In this document: positions 46,041 through 55,516 of the stretch, piece by piece
Numbering within the stretch: the stretch's first letter is position 1
Layout of the letters: every line of letters begins with the position of its first letter
Source: Vibrio barjaei
Lineage (GTDB): Bacteria > Pseudomonadota > Gammaproteobacteria > Enterobacterales > Vibrionaceae
DNA: 64,000 nt
Reading direction: 5' to 3'
Assembly: GCF_001639065.2 (NCBI RefSeq)
Contig: NZ_LQXO02000009.1
Span: 333,666-397,665 of the forward strand
Notes under the pieces: model-generated
What the model was told of the DNA's origin: nothing
Databases searched by the model: none
What the model saw: the letters and a program-made list of their open reading frames with translations, nothing else
Program-made: the position numbers and the translations under genes

Positions 46041-46247
46041 TTGTCGAAGAGATTACAGAATTTAGATGCCAAAACGCCGCGCTATGAAGCGCGGCGTTTA
46101 TGGATTTCAGAAATGCAGCAAGCGAAGGTGTTTAAAACATTACAAAGTATGCAAGTGTTACACCCACAGCCAGCCAGTTTAGCTGATTTAGCGTCATTTT
46201 TAGAATTCCAAATTGATATCGCTGTGAGCAAGGTGTTAGAGAGATGA
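46041..46247 (+). CDS. Small hypothetical protein (68 aa), uncertain
   Basis: TTG-initiated frame with AAGGT immediately upstream, divergent from the CnoX gene. The product (MSKRLQNLDAKTPRYEARRLW... ASLADLASFLEFQIDIAVSKVLER) is basic at the N-terminus and helical, with no recognised family. A very stable 11-bp hairpin (46072-46082 / 46089-46099) lies inside the frame and could instead be a terminator for ybbO transcripts coming from the right, so the gene call is doubtful. Confidence 0.45.
   Translation: MSKRLQNLDAKTPRYEARRLWISEMQQAKVFKTLQSMQVLHPQPASLADLASFLEFQIDIAVSKVLER
46072..46099. terminator. GC-rich hairpin downstream of ybbO
   Basis: AAACGCCGCGC (46072-46082) pairs perfectly with GCGCGGCGTTT (46089-46099) around TATGAA. 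On the minus strand the stem ends in GTTTTGG. It may end transcription from ybbO, although it lies about 250 bases past the ybbO stop and inside a possible small frame. Confidence 0.5.
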
Positions 46248-46344
46248 TTCCAACTTGTGTAGGGTATGGTTTCGTCTCTTGTATTTAACTACGTTGAGCA
46301 ATATATCCTTCATATGTGACACTAAAATTACAAATGATCATTTT

Positions 46345-47172
46345 TTATGCGGCTTTTCGCAGAATCGGATCTAACCATTTGCTTGGAAGCAGACGTTTTA
46401 GTACGGCAAATACCTTCGTTGGTGTGGTGACTCGATAGCGTAACTTGGGTTTGTCCGACTCGAGGGCATCTAAAAGTGGCGCAACGCAAGATTCCGGCGG
46501 CAGCACGAATTGATTATTGGAGCCCTCCGCTGATAATCGACTTAGTTGTTGCTGGTAATGCGCTTTGTGTACGCTGGAATCAATATCAATCCATTTTAAA
46601 AACGCGGCCTTGGCATTGGCTCTAAATTGTGTCTCAATAGGACCTGGTTCTATGAGCGATACTTTGATGTTCGTTTGGTGTAACTCAAGTCTGAGAGTGT
46701 CGGTCCACCCTTCGAGCGCAAACTTAGAGGCGTTATACGCGCCACGGTACTTCATTGCAGCAAATCCGAGGACAGAGCTGTTTTGAATAATACGACCGTA
46801 GCCTTGTTTTCTCATTACGGGCAGTACTTGTTTCGTCAACTCATGCCAACCAAAGAAGTTTGCCTCAAATTGTTCTCTTAGTGCATCGGTTGGCAGGTCT
46901 TCTAAGGCTCCGGGTTGGCCGTAGGCGCCATTGTTAAACAAGGCATAAAGATTCCCCTCACACAGAGCGAGTGCTTTTTGGACTCCCAATTTAATGCTTT
47001 TGGTATCGGTCAGGTCGAGTTGAATACAAGTCAGCCCTTCTTGGTTGAGCCTATCCACATCTTTTGGATCGCGGCACGACGCAATGACCTTGTAGCCTTT
47101 ATTTTGCAATTCATGTGCTGCGACGTAACCAATACCCGTTGAACACCCAGTGATAAGAATAGCCTTTCCCAT
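46345..47172 (-). CDS. ybbO: Short-chain dehydrogenase/reductase (YbbO-like)
   Basis: 275 residues of the classical SDR fold: NAD(P) motif TGCSTGIGYVAAHEL, NNGAYGQPG, catalytic Ser in QNSSVLGFAAMKYRGAYNASKFALEG (YxxxK) and an EPGPIETQF segment. The sequence and the neighbourhood of ybbN/cnoX and qmcA match E. coli YbbO, an NADP-dependent aldehyde or ketone reductase. It is read alone towards the small divergent frame. Confidence 0.9.
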   Translation of the reverse strand: MGKAILITGCSTGIGYVAAHELQNKGYKVIASCRDPKDVDRLNQEGLTCIQLDLTDTKSIKLGVQKALALCEGNLYALFNNGAYGQPGALEDLPTDALREQFEANFFGWHELTKQVLPVMRKQGYGRIIQNSSVLGFAAMKYRGAYNASKFALEGWTDTLRLELHQTNIKVSLIEPGPIETQFRANAKAAFLKWIDIDSSVHKAHYQQQLSRLSAEGSNNQFVLPPESCVAPLLDALESDKPKLRYRVTTPTKVFAVLKRLLPSKWLDPILRKAA

Positions 47173-47235
47173 TTTTCCGCTAACCCTATGATTTATTTCC
47201 TTTCAGTTAAGGTTAACGTTAATGGTAGGCAAGGT

Positions 47236-48150
47236 CTAGCGCGAGTTTGCGACGATGTTTTTCAGCGCTGAGTCGATGTGAGGGAAGGAGAAGTTAAAGC
47301 CGATCTCTGTGAGCTTTTTAGGTTTTGCTCTCGTGCTGTCAAGAAGTAAGCATGATGCCTCTCCCATAGCGAGTTTAATCGCCCATTTAGGAGTAAACAA
47401 AAAATGAGGGCGTCCCAACGAATTGGCCAGTGTTTTACTGAAAACTGCGTTAGTGACGGCATGAGGTGCACAGAAATTATATGGCCCGCTAGCGTGTTCA
47501 GTTTCCAGCAAACAAACAATCGCACGCACCATATCTAGTATATGTATCCAAGGAATATATTGCTTTCCGTTACCAATTGGTCCACCGAGTCCCAGCTTAT
47601 AGGGTAGCAGCATCTTGGCTAATGCTCCGCCACCTTCACCCAGCACAACACCTGTACGTAATAGACACACTCTTGTTTGGTCGGACTGTGCTCGCAAAGC
47701 GATGTGTTCCCAACGTTCACAGACGTTATGAGCGAATGTGTCTTGATTGACATGCAGACTTTCGTCGAAAGGATGATCTTGTTGATCCCCGTAATAACCG
47801 ACAGCTGAGCCACTAATGAAAATTGCAGGAGGTTTGGTACTGGCGTGAATCAACTCCACAAGGGTTTCGGTGATCTTCCAGCGGCTGTCACAAATACGTT
47901 TTTTTTGAGTCTCGCTCCAACGTTTATCTGCAATAGGTTCTCCCGCGAGATTTATGATGGCATCAAACTCATTGAGGTCGTTAAAGCTATCTAATGAATC
48001 GAGATAGTGAATATTGCCACAGTCAGTGTGATGTAGCGTTTTTCTCGCTGTCTGTTCATCACGGGTCAGCAGAGTGATGGAGTAGGTGGTTAGGTGTTTC
48101 AGTAACTCTCGACCAATAAACCCTGTGCCACCTGTTACAAGCAAATTCAT
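47236..48150 (-). CDS. yfcH: TIGR01777-family NAD-dependent epimerase-fold protein (YfcH-like)
   Basis: 304 residues: N-terminal Rossmann motif VTGGTGFIGRELLKHL, NLAGEPIADKRWSETQKKRICDSR, SGSAVGYYGDQQDHPFDE, RTGVVLGEGGGALAKMLLPYKLGLGGPIGNGKQYIPWIHILD, and a C-terminal DUF1731-like region (PKWAIKLAMGEASCLLLDSTRAKPKKLTEIGF). These are diagnostic of YfcH. Substrate unknown. It diverges from the DUF1538 operon; the intergenic gap is 234 bases. Confidence 0.92.
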   Translation of the reverse strand: MNLLVTGGTGFIGRELLKHLTTYSITLLTRDEQTARKTLHHTDCGNIHYLDSLDSFNDLNEFDAIINLAGEPIADKRWSETQKKRICDSRWKITETLVELIHASTKPPAIFISGSAVGYYGDQQDHPFDESLHVNQDTFAHNVCERWEHIALRAQSDQTRVCLLRTGVVLGEGGGALAKMLLPYKLGLGGPIGNGKQYIPWIHILDMVRAIVCLLETEHASGPYNFCAPHAVTNAVFSKTLANSLGRPHFLFTPKWAIKLAMGEASCLLLDSTRAKPKKLTEIGFNFSFPHIDSALKNIVANSR

Positions 48151-48384
48151 CTCTGTCTTTCTCCTCAGTAATTGACAACTTACCGATATGACTCAGTTGC
48201 TGAATTAGTAAATATAGCAATGAATCAGAGGATTAACTAACGTTGTTGTGGCTGTAGCACATGTTGCACTAGTCACACTCTTGTGGATTGAAGCAAGCAT
48301 CACGCAATATTGCCATTATTGTCACATCTTCTTACATTTAATGTGTGCCATCATGAAATTATCGTATGGAAACGGAGGAAAGCG

Positions 48385-49119
48385 ATGCAGGGATTGAAAG
48401 CGCTTCTTCATTCAATGGCCAGTAGTTTCAAAGATCTACTGCCTATCGTTTTGGTCGTGCTGTTTTTCCAATTGGTCGTACTGCAAGAGCCGCTTCCTAA
48501 TGTTCTCTCTATCTTATTTGGTCTATTGCTTGTGGTCCTAGGGCTGACCTTTTTTGTATTTGGGTTAGAAATGGGGTTATTTCCCATTGGTGAGTCCATG
48601 GCTCAATCGTTTGCACGAAAGGGCAGCGTATTCTGGCTGATGGTGTTTTCGTTCTGTCTAGGCTTTGGGACTACCATTGCGGAGCCTGCACTAACAGCAG
48701 TATCTGCTGAAGCAGCTGAAGTGGCGGCGGAAGGAGGGAAAATTCCAATGACGGAAGAGGCCATGCAAGATTATGCGGATGGCTTACGTTTGGCCGTTGC
48801 CATTTCAGTTGGGCTTGCCATTGTATTAGGTGTGCTGCGCATACTTAAAGGGTGGCCTATCCAGTGGATGATTATTGGCGGTTATGTCGGTGTGGTGATA
48901 CTGACAGGATTCGCACCGGAGTACATTATCGGTGTGGCTTATGATTCTGGTGGCGTAACGACATCAACAATAACAGTACCATTAGTCACCGCGCTAGGTG
49001 TAGGGTTAGCCAGTACCATTAAGGGGCGTAATCCTATGCTGGATGGTTTTGGTCTCATCGCCTTTGCGTCGCTGTTACCAATGATGTTCGTTATGGTTTA
49101 CGGGATGATTGCAGTATGA
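48385..49119 (+). CDS. DUF1538 integral membrane protein, subunit 1
   Basis: 244 residues from ATG 48385, which has GGAGGAAAG upstream; an open frame 25 codons longer is not needed. About seven hydrophobic helices. Two motifs stand out: [11 protein letters not shown] in a membrane segment, and [26 protein letters not shown] followed by [21 protein letters not shown]. They recur in the next protein and carry polar and acidic residues in the membrane, as expected for a transporter or channel. The family (DUF1538) is uncharacterised. First gene of a four-gene coupled operon with PII-like and CBS regulators. Confidence 0.9.
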   Translation: MQGLKALLHSMASSFKDLLPIVLVVLFFQLVVLQEPLPNVLSILFGLLLVVLGLTFFVFGLEMGLFPIGESMAQSFARKGSVFWLMVFSFCLGFGTTIAEPALTAVSAEAAEVAAEGGKIPMTEEAMQDYADGLRLAVAISVGLAIVLGVLRILKGWPIQWMIIGGYVGVVILTGFAPEYIIGVAYDSGGVTTSTITVPLVTALGVGLASTIKGRNPMLDGFGLIAFASLLPMMFVMVYGMIAV

Positions 49120-49925
49120 CTATCATCTTGGACTTTCTCACCACATTGTTGCTCACGGTTCGTGATGTTACGCCGATCATGGTGATCATTTTCGGATTCC
49201 AGTTTGCCATCTTAAAGAAGCCTATTACTAACCCGTTAAAAGTTCTACTTGGATTTGGTTATGTGATTCTAGGGTTAAGTTTGTTTTTAGTGGGATTAGA
49301 ACTTGCTCTGTTTCCGCTAGGTGAAACCATGGCGATGCAGTTAACGGCTCCTGAATTCTTGCAAGAGTTTAAGGTGACGGTAGGCCAGTCATTGGAGTGG
49401 ATTGATTATTATTGGGTCTACCTGTTTGCTTTCTGTATAGGGTTTAGTACCACGATTGCAGAACCATCGTTATTGGCGGTCGCTATCAAAGCGAATCAAG
49501 TTTCCGCTGGTTCGATTTCAGTAAATGGGTTAAGAATCGCGGTGGCACTGGGCGTTGCTGTTGGTATATCTCTTGGCAGCTACCGTATTGTTGTTGGAGA
49601 TCCCATTCACTATTACATCATTGCAGGCTACATTTTGGTGGTGATTCAAACCTATTTTGCGCCCAAATTTATTATTCCGTTAGCGTATGACTCTGGCGGG
49701 GTGACCACCTCAACGGTCACGGTCCCTTTGGTGACGGCGTTGGGGTTGGGGCTAGCTTCCACCGTGCCGGGACGAAACCCTATGATTGATGGGTTTGGTT
49801 TGATCGCTTTTGCTAGCTTATTTCCTATTATTTCCGTGATGGCGTATGCACAGTTGATTCAATTTTTGAGTCTACGTTCAAAGCATCGCGATCTAGCTTC
49901 AAAGGAGAAGAACAATGCGCTTTAA
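49116..49925 (+). CDS. DUF1538 integral membrane protein, subunit 2
   Basis: 269 residues, overlapping the first DUF1538 gene by ATGA. Same topology and motifs: [13 protein letters not shown] and [47 protein letters not shown]. The two proteins look like products of an old duplication that probably assemble as a heteromer. It has a longer basic C-terminal tail ([14 protein letters not shown]) that could touch the cytosolic regulators encoded next. It overlaps the PII-like gene by 11 bases. Confidence 0.9.
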   Translation: MTIILDFLTTLLLTVRDVTPIMVIIFGFQFAILKKPITNPLKVLLGFGYVILGLSLFLVGLELALFPLGETMAMQLTAPEFLQEFKVTVGQSLEWIDYYWVYLFAFCIGFSTTIAEPSLLAVAIKANQVSAGSISVNGLRIAVALGVAVGISLGSYRIVVGDPIHYYIIAGYILVVIQTYFAPKFIIPLAYDSGGVTTSTVTVPLVTALGLGLASTVPGRNPMIDGFGLIAFASLFPIISVMAYAQLIQFLSLRSKHRDLASKEKNNAL

Positions 49926-50265
49926 GCTCATTCTGGCATTTGTTGAAGACAGTAAAACAGACTCCGTTCTTGATGCGGCTCGTACAGCGGGTGCCACAGG
50001 TGCAACGGTAATTAATAACGCGAGAGGGGAAGGACTTAACAAAAAGCGAACCTTCTTTGGACTTACTTTAGAGGTTCAAAAAGATGTACTGCTGTTTGTA
50101 GTAGAAGAGCACTTATCACGGCAGATATTAGAGACCATTAATCAGGTCGGAGAGTTCGACCAAACTTCGGGACAGGGGATTGCGGTGCAGATCGATATAG
50201 AAGATGCAGTAGGTGTCGCTCACCAAGTCGAGACATTAACCAAAGTGGTAGAGGATGAGCTATGA
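49915..50265 (+). CDS. PII-like signalling protein
   Basis: 116 residues of the PII superfamily: [37 protein letters not shown] corresponds to the first beta-alpha unit with the GATGxTV/GxG segment, and GIAVQIDIEDAVGV to the C-terminal strand. The T-loop is shorter than in GlnB/GlnK and the uridylylated tyrosine is missing, so it is not a classical nitrogen regulator. By analogy with PII-transporter pairs it probably binds a small ligand and gates the DUF1538 proteins. It overlaps the CBS gene by ATGA. Confidence 0.85.
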   Translation: MRFKLILAFVEDSKTDSVLDAARTAGATGATVINNARGEGLNKKRTFFGLTLEVQKDVLLFVVEEHLSRQILETINQVGEFDQTSGQGIAVQIDIEDAVGVAHQVETLTKVVEDEL

Positions 50266-50666
50266 GCCGACATGAGAAAGTCTGTGTACGTGATGTCATG
50301 GCAAACAGTTATGTGATGGTTGACGGGTTAAAGACAGTGCATGAGGGCATCGTTTTGGCTCGTGAGCATCAGGTAAAAGCACTGGTTGTCGAAAAGCGTC
50401 ATGATGATGATGAATACGGTATCGTATTGATGAATGACATTGCCAAAAAGGTGTTGGCGAAAAACCGCTCTGCCGAGCGAACAAACATCTATGAGATTAT
50501 GACTAAGCCTGCACTGTCTGTTGATCCTAATATGAATGTGAAATATTGCGCTCGCTTATTCGAGCGGTTTGGGATTAGTCGTGCGCCTGTCATTGAACAC
50601 GGTAAGGTTATTGGCATGGTTAGTTACAATAACATTGTTGTGAATGGCATGGCTAAAGAGGAATGA
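50262..50666 (+). CDS. CBS-domain protein
   Basis: 134 residues containing two CBS motifs (VRDVMANSYVMVDGLKTVHEGIVLAREHQVKALVVEK... and YEIMTKPALSVDPNMNVKYCARLFERFGISRAPVIEHGKVIGMVSYNNIV), i.e. one Bateman module with no attached enzyme. Such modules bind adenine nucleotides or related ligands. As the last gene of the coupled operon it is a likely second regulator of the DUF1538 proteins. Confidence 0.9.
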   Translation: MSRHEKVCVRDVMANSYVMVDGLKTVHEGIVLAREHQVKALVVEKRHDDDEYGIVLMNDIAKKVLAKNRSAERTNIYEIMTKPALSVDPNMNVKYCARLFERFGISRAPVIEHGKVIGMVSYNNIVVNGMAKEE

Positions 50667-50730
50667 GACAGGCGAACGAGGTTTAGCTGAGTTACAATAT
50701 CCCCCATTAATAAATGGTGGAGATAAACCA

Positions 50731-51276
50731 GTGAAACTATTTTTCGCTTCTGATTTGCATGGCAGTCTTGATGCCACTGAACAGGTTCTAGCAGAGTATC
50801 ATCGCTCAGGTGCGGAACACTTAGTGATTTTAGGAGATGTGCTTAACCACGGGCCGAGAAATCCAGTACCAGAGAGCTATAACCCACCTAAAGTAGCTGA
50901 ACGGCTTAATGAGCTCAGTACCAGTATTATTGCGGTACGAGGCAATTGCGATAGTGAAGTAGACCAGATGCTATTAGACTTTCCCATGATGAGTGACTAT
51001 GCATGGGTAATGTTGGCAAATGGACAACGATTGTTCTTAACTCATGGGCATCTTTATAACACAGATAAACGACCTGCGTTAAAGCAAGGTGACGTGATTG
51101 CTCATGGACATACACATATACCAGTAGCAGAGTGGCAAGGGGAGCAAATTATTTTCAACCCTGGCTCCATCACATTCCCGCGAGATGGTTATGCTGCGAG
51201 TTATGGATTGCTTGAAGATAGCACTCTCAGCGTAAAAACATTTGCTGGAGACGTTCTAGCATCAATCTCGCTATAA
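50731..51276 (+). CDS. yfcE: Phosphodiesterase YfcE
   Basis: 181 residues from GTG 50731 (VKLFFASDLHGSLDATEQVL), aligned with E. coli YfcE and preceded by GGAGA; a longer frame upstream runs back into the CBS gene. The metallophosphoesterase motifs are all seen: DLHGS, GDVLNHGPRN, GNCDSEVDQML, THGH and HGHTH. The E. coli enzyme is a Mn-dependent phosphodiesterase with no settled natural substrate. It could be cotranscribed with the DUF1538 operon (65-base gap), but the functional link is not evident. Confidence 0.93.
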   Translation: MKLFFASDLHGSLDATEQVLAEYHRSGAEHLVILGDVLNHGPRNPVPESYNPPKVAERLNELSTSIIAVRGNCDSEVDQMLLDFPMMSDYAWVMLANGQRLFLTHGHLYNTDKRPALKQGDVIAHGHTHIPVAEWQGEQIIFNPGSITFPRDGYAASYGLLEDSTLSVKTFAGDVLASISL

Positions 51277-51325
51277 AGGTGAGTAGCTAACAAGGCAATT
51301 AAATAGTTCAGACAAGTCGCAGATA

Positions 51326-51357
51326 TAAAAAAACGCAGCCAAGGCTGCGTTTTTTCT
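51326..51357. terminator. Bidirectional terminator between yfcE and crr
   Basis: AAAAAACGCAGCC (51328-51340) pairs with GGCTGCGTTTTTT (51343-51355), flanked by A- and T-runs on both sides. Confidence 0.9.
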
Positions 51358-51374
51358 ACGTCGAGATTAACTAA

Positions 51375-51884
51375 TTACTTAGTTACGCGTAGTACTGGCG
51401 TTTCACCAACAGTTACAGAACCAGCAAGCTTGTTCAGCTCTTTGATTTCGTCCATGTTAGAGATAACAACAGGAGTTAGCGTTGACTTAGCTTTCTCTTC
51501 AAGAAGTGCTAGGTCGAATTCGATGATAGTGTCACCTGCTTTTACTGATTGGCCTTCTTCAGCGATACGCTTAAAGCCTTCACCTTTCAGTTCAACAGTG
51601 TCGATACCGAAGTGAACAAATAGCTCGATGCCGTCGTCAGATTCGATAGAGAACGCGTGGTTCGTCTCAAAGATCTTACCGATAGTACCGTTAACAGGAG
51701 CTACCATCTTGTCACCAGCTGGCTTGATTGCAATACCGTCACCAACGATTTTCTCAGCAAATACGACATCTGGCACATCTTCGATGTTTACAATTTCACC
51801 AGAAAGAGGTGCGATAATTTCGATTGCACCAGTGTCAGCGCTGTCGTCAGATACTAGCTTCTTCAGTTTGTCAAACAGACCCAT
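51375..51884 (-). CDS. crr: PTS glucose-specific IIA component
   Basis: 169 residues of EIIA-Glc: [29 protein letters not shown], the histidine pair in [30 protein letters not shown] (phosphorylated His in VHFG) and the C-terminal [11 protein letters not shown]. It phosphorylates glucose permease, and its unphosphorylated form excludes other sugars while the phosphorylated form activates adenylate cyclase. Last gene of ptsHI-crr. Confidence 0.98.
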   Translation of the reverse strand: MGLFDKLKKLVSDDSADTGAIEIIAPLSGEIVNIEDVPDVVFAEKIVGDGIAIKPAGDKMVAPVNGTIGKIFETNHAFSIESDDGIELFVHFGIDTVELKGEGFKRIAEEGQSVKAGDTIIEFDLALLEEKAKSTLTPVVISNMDEIKELNKLAGSVTVGETPVLRVTK

Positions 51885-51925
51885 GTTGTGCTCCTAAAGG
51901 TTTGATTTTGTTCTGCTCAATTATA

Positions 51926-53653
51926 TTAGCAGTTTGTCTTTTCTGCGATAAATTTTTCGACGTGTGCCTCAATTTCTGCAGCAGTCGCCATTTCTAGCGC
52001 TTCATCAGCCATTGCTTTTACTTCTGCGAAGTTAGCGTTGCGGATTACTTTCTTAACCTTAGGAATTGAAATACCGCTCATACTAAACTCATCTAGGCCC
52101 ATGCCCAATAGAAGTAGAGTCGCACGCTCGTCGCCAGCAAGCTCACCACACATACCAGTCCACTTACCTTCTTTATGCGAAGCGTCGATCACTTGCTTAA
52201 TTACTGTAAGTACAGCAGGTGAAAGTGGGTTGTATAGGTGAGAAATAAGCTCATTACCACGGTCTACTGCTAGAGTATACTGAGTTAAGTCGTTAGTACC
52301 AATACTAAAGAACGAAACTTCTTTCGCTAGGTGGTGAGCAATCGCTGCCGCAGCAGGAGTTTCAACCATTACACCGATTTCGATGTTTTCGTCAAATGCT
52401 AGACCTTCAGCACGAAGTTCTGCTTTGTACTCTTCGATAGCAGCTTTCAGTTCACGAATCTCTTCTACAGAGATGATCATTGGGAACATGATGCGCAGCT
52501 TACCGTGTGCTGATGCACGTAGGATACCGCGTAGTTGGTCACGAAGGATTTCACGACGATCCAAGCTGATACGAACTGCACGCCAACCAAGGAATGGGTT
52601 CATCTCTTCTGGAAGGTCTAGGTAAGGTAGATCTTTATCACCACCGATATCCATAGTACGGATAATTACCGCGTGACCGTGCATTGCTTCCGCAACTTCT
52701 TTGTAAGCTTGATACTGTTCTTCTTCAGTAGGAAGAGCAGTACGGTCCATGAATAGGAATTCTGTACGATACAGACCAACACCTTCACCGCCGTTACGGT
52801 TGATGCCATCGCAGTCTTTCACTGTACCGATGTTACCGCAAACTTCTACACGGTGGCCGTCTAGAGTTTCTGCTGGTAGGTCTTTAAGTTTTGCAAGTTC
52901 CTCTTTTTCTGCAAGGAACGCTTCACGTACCGCTTTAGCTTCGTCAATCTGAGCTTGAGTTGGGTTTACGATGATCTTGTTGTTCATCGCGTCAAGAACC
53001 AACATGTCGCCGTTGTTCACTTTCTTAGTGATGTCGTTAGTACCAACAATCGCAGGAAGTTCTAGTGAACGTGCCATGATAGAAGTGTGCGAAGTACGAC
53101 CGCCGATATCACATGCGAAACCTAGTACGTAATCAAGGTTGATTTGCGCAGTTTCAGATGGAGTTAGGTCGTAAGCTACTAGGATAACTTCCTCATCGAT
53201 ATCACCTAGTGAAACGATGTTGATGCCTAGTGCGTTCTTAACGAAACGAGTACCGATATCACGGATATCAGTTGCACGTTCTTTAAGGTATTCGTCATCT
53301 AGAGATTCTAGTGCAGTCGCTTGCTCTTCGATTACTGTGTGAATCGCGTTGTCTGCAGATAGTTTGTCTTTTTTGATGAGTGCTAGGATTTCCTCTTCTA
53401 GCTCTTCATCTTCAAGAAGCATGATATGGCCTTCGAAGATAGCCTCTTTCTCTTCACCAAAAGTCTCAAGCGCTTTTTGCTTAACGACTTCTAGTTGTTG
53501 AGCTGACTTGTTGCGAGCGTCAAAGAAACGCGCAACTTCTGCTTCAACTTGGTCATCTGAAATAGTCGACGTGTTTAGAACAATCTCGTCTTCTTGAAGT
53601 AGTAGTGCTTTACCAATAGCAATACCAGGAGATGCTAGGATGCCTGAAATCAT
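51926..53653 (-). CDS. ptsI: PTS enzyme I (phosphoenolpyruvate-protein phosphotransferase)
   Basis: 575 residues, the standard length. The active-site histidine lies in [21 protein letters not shown]; the C-terminal PEP-binding half contains [52 protein letters not shown] and MCGELAGDE. It takes phosphate from phosphoenolpyruvate and passes it to HPr. The 136-bp gap from ptsH holds an AGCCATT/AATGGCT hairpin that may tune expression. Confidence 0.98.
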   Translation of the reverse strand: MISGILASPGIAIGKALLLQEDEIVLNTSTISDDQVEAEVARFFDARNKSAQQLEVVKQKALETFGEEKEAIFEGHIMLLEDEELEEEILALIKKDKLSADNAIHTVIEEQATALESLDDEYLKERATDIRDIGTRFVKNALGINIVSLGDIDEEVILVAYDLTPSETAQINLDYVLGFACDIGGRTSHTSIMARSLELPAIVGTNDITKKVNNGDMLVLDAMNNKIIVNPTQAQIDEAKAVREAFLAEKEELAKLKDLPAETLDGHRVEVCGNIGTVKDCDGINRNGGEGVGLYRTEFLFMDRTALPTEEEQYQAYKEVAEAMHGHAVIIRTMDIGGDKDLPYLDLPEEMNPFLGWRAVRISLDRREILRDQLRGILRASAHGKLRIMFPMIISVEEIRELKAAIEEYKAELRAEGLAFDENIEIGVMVETPAAAAIAHHLAKEVSFFSIGTNDLTQYTLAVDRGNELISHLYNPLSPAVLTVIKQVIDASHKEGKWTGMCGELAGDERATLLLLGMGLDEFSMSGISIPKVKKVIRNANFAEVKAMADEALEMATAAEIEAHVEKFIAEKTNC

Positions 53654-53744
53654 AGCTTTACCTTTATTTGGTCTAATGTATTAAAGATTGGATAGTTATT
53701 AGCTACTTATTATGTGTAGCTGATAGCTAGAGCTATTTCCAATA

Positions 53745-53773
53745 AAGCCATTCTGTTTTCACAAAATGGCTCT
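53745..53773 (-). terminator. Partial terminator or attenuator between ptsH and ptsI
   Basis: On the minus strand AGCCATT (53772-53766 region) pairs with AATGGCT (53752-53746 region) around an 11-12-base loop and is followed by TTATT. It lies between two genes of one operon, so it is likely a leaky terminator giving more HPr than enzyme I. Confidence 0.5.
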
Positions 53774-53789
53774 AAGGAGAACTGGGTTC

Positions 53790-54047
53790 TTAGTGAAGCT
53801 CAGGGATTAGAGCTACTAGGTGGTCAACTGCTTGTTGAGCTTGTGGGCCTTCAGCAGAGATTGTGATAGTAGTGCCTTTAACTAGACCTAGAGTTTGTAG
53901 TTTGAATAGGCTTTTTGCGCTAGCGCTTTTGCCGTTAGTAGCCACAGTGATGTCAGCGTCAAATGCTTTTGCTTCTTTAACGAACTGAGCAGCCGGACGA
54001 GTGTGAAGACCGTTTTCTGCTGTGATTTCTACTTGCTTCTCGTACAT
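53790..54047 (-). CDS. ptsH: Phosphocarrier protein HPr
   Basis: 85 residues, full HPr length. The phosphorylated His15 is in [17 protein letters not shown], and the second conserved region is [24 protein letters not shown]. It carries phosphate from enzyme I to sugar-specific EII proteins. First gene of ptsHI-crr; the 298-bp gap back to cysK contains its promoter and no gene. Confidence 0.98.
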   Translation of the reverse strand: MYEKQVEITAENGLHTRPAAQFVKEAKAFDADITVATNGKSASAKSLFKLQTLGLVKGTTITISAEGPQAQQAVDHLVALIPELH

Positions 54048-54290
54048 TTTTTATACCCCAATTGATTTATTTTATGTTTAGTTTCTAAACCAAACAAAGC
54101 TTATCGTTAAATGTTACGTCTCGCTATAGTGCGAAAGTCATAACTGTTAAGAATTGTGTCGGTCTAGAATTGTAGGACATGATTGCAGTCTTCGCTGTAT
54201 ACCTGTCTTACGAAATTCTGTAATTAGCCTATTTATTTTTTGGCTTAAAATAAAACTGACCTGATATTACCAAAGGCTGACAGAGTTTCA

Positions 54291-54322
54291 ACAAAAAAGC
54301 CCCTTAAAGGGGCTTTTTTCGT
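54291..54322 (-). terminator. Terminator after cysK
   Basis: AAAAAAGCCCC (54293-54303) pairs with GGGGCTTTTTT (54309-54319) with A/T runs on both flanks, 25 bases past the cysK stop. Confidence 0.9.
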
Positions 54323-54345
54323 GCAAAAATTGATTTGGCAACATA

Positions 54346-55314
54346 TTACTGTTGAATCTCTTTGTCAGTAAATATACCGGCAAACAATGCAGAACTTAGG
54401 TAACGTTCACCTGAACTCGGAAGTACGGTGACAATGGTTTTTCCTTTGAATTCAGGAAGTTCAGCAAGCTTGTTAGCCGCTACAACGGCTGCGCCTGATG
54501 AGATGCCAGCTAGGATCCCTTCTTCTTCCATTAGACGGCGCGCCATTTCGATGGCTTCTTCAGAAGTAACCAGTTCAACACGGTCAACGAGCTCAAGATC
54601 CAAGTTCTCTGGGATAAATCCTGCACCGATGCCTTGGATTTTGTGAGGAGCTGGTTGGATCTCTTGACCTGCTAGCACTTGAGAAATGACCGGCGATTCT
54701 GCTGGCTCAACGGCAACTGAAACAATTGCTTTACCTTTTTCACCCTTAATATAGCGGCTAGTACCTGTGATAGTACCACCTGTACCTACACCAGCGACGA
54801 ATACATCGATTTCACCATCCGTTGCTTCCCAGATCTCCGGCCCCGTTGTCTTTTCATGAATAGCTGGGTTTGCTGGGTTGTTGAATTGTTGAAGTAATAG
54901 ATACTTTTCTGGGTTTGAAGCGACAATTTCTTCTGCCTTAGCGATAGCCCCTTTCATACCTTTCGCTGCTTCTGTCAGTTCAAGGTTAGCACCTAGTGCC
55001 TTAAGAAGCTTACGACGCTCAAGACTCATAGACTCAGGCATAGTAAGTGTGAGTTTGTAGCCGCGTGCAGCTGCAACGAAAGCAAGAGCAATACCTGTGT
55101 TACCACTGGTTGGCTCAACTAGCTCGACGCCTGCTTTTAGACGACCGTCTTTTTCCGCTTCCCAAATCATGTTTGCACCGATACGGCACTTAACGCTGAA
55201 GCTTGGGTTGCGTGCTTCAACTTTAGCAAGCACATTACCATTACTTACTTTGTTTAGGCGAACTAGAGGGGTGTTACCAATTGTCAGTGAATTATCTTCG
55301 TAAATCTTGCTCAT
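54346..55314 (-). CDS. cysK: Cysteine synthase A (O-acetylserine sulfhydrylase)
   Basis: 322 residues. The PLP lysine is Lys42 in [20 protein letters not shown], matching E. coli CysK; the substrate loop [19 protein letters not shown], the phosphate-binding [15 protein letters not shown] and the C-terminal [10 protein letters not shown] are also present. It makes cysteine from O-acetylserine and sulfide. It lies next to ptsHI-crr as in many gammaproteobacteria. Confidence 0.98.
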   Translation of the reverse strand: MSKIYEDNSLTIGNTPLVRLNKVSNGNVLAKVEARNPSFSVKCRIGANMIWEAEKDGRLKAGVELVEPTSGNTGIALAFVAAARGYKLTLTMPESMSLERRKLLKALGANLELTEAAKGMKGAIAKAEEIVASNPEKYLLLQQFNNPANPAIHEKTTGPEIWEATDGEIDVFVAGVGTGGTITGTSRYIKGEKGKAIVSVAVEPAESPVISQVLAGQEIQPAPHKIQGIGAGFIPENLDLELVDRVELVTSEEAIEMARRLMEEEGILAGISSGAAVVAANKLAELPEFKGKTIVTVLPSSGERYLSSALFAGIFTDKEIQQ

Positions 55315-55469
55315 TATAATGTTCCTTCATTCAACCGTGGTGGTTATTGATTACCAGATAAGAATATGACTTTGTTTGGCAAGGGAAAAGAACCAAATAG
55401 TTATATATTATGGAAGAAAGTTTATGAAGTGCGTTTTTCGATGGGATTTTCTCGGTAAGAAGAGCAGCT

Positions 55470-55501
55470 CGGCCATTGATACTGAAGGTGTTCAATGGCC
55501 G
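55470..55501. repeat. Inverted repeat between lnt and cysK
   Basis: CGGCCATTGA (55470-55479) pairs perfectly with TCAATGGCCG (55492-55501) around a 12-base loop, just downstream of the lnt stop on the minus strand. It lacks a T-run, so it is only a possible 3' end of lnt transcripts. Confidence 0.5.
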
Positions 55502-55516
55502 GTGTAAAAGAGGTGA

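Noticed and set aside
49915..50265. Naming the PII-like gene glnB or glnK
   Set aside because: The T-loop is short and lacks the modified tyrosine, and no amtB or glutamine synthetase gene is adjacent.
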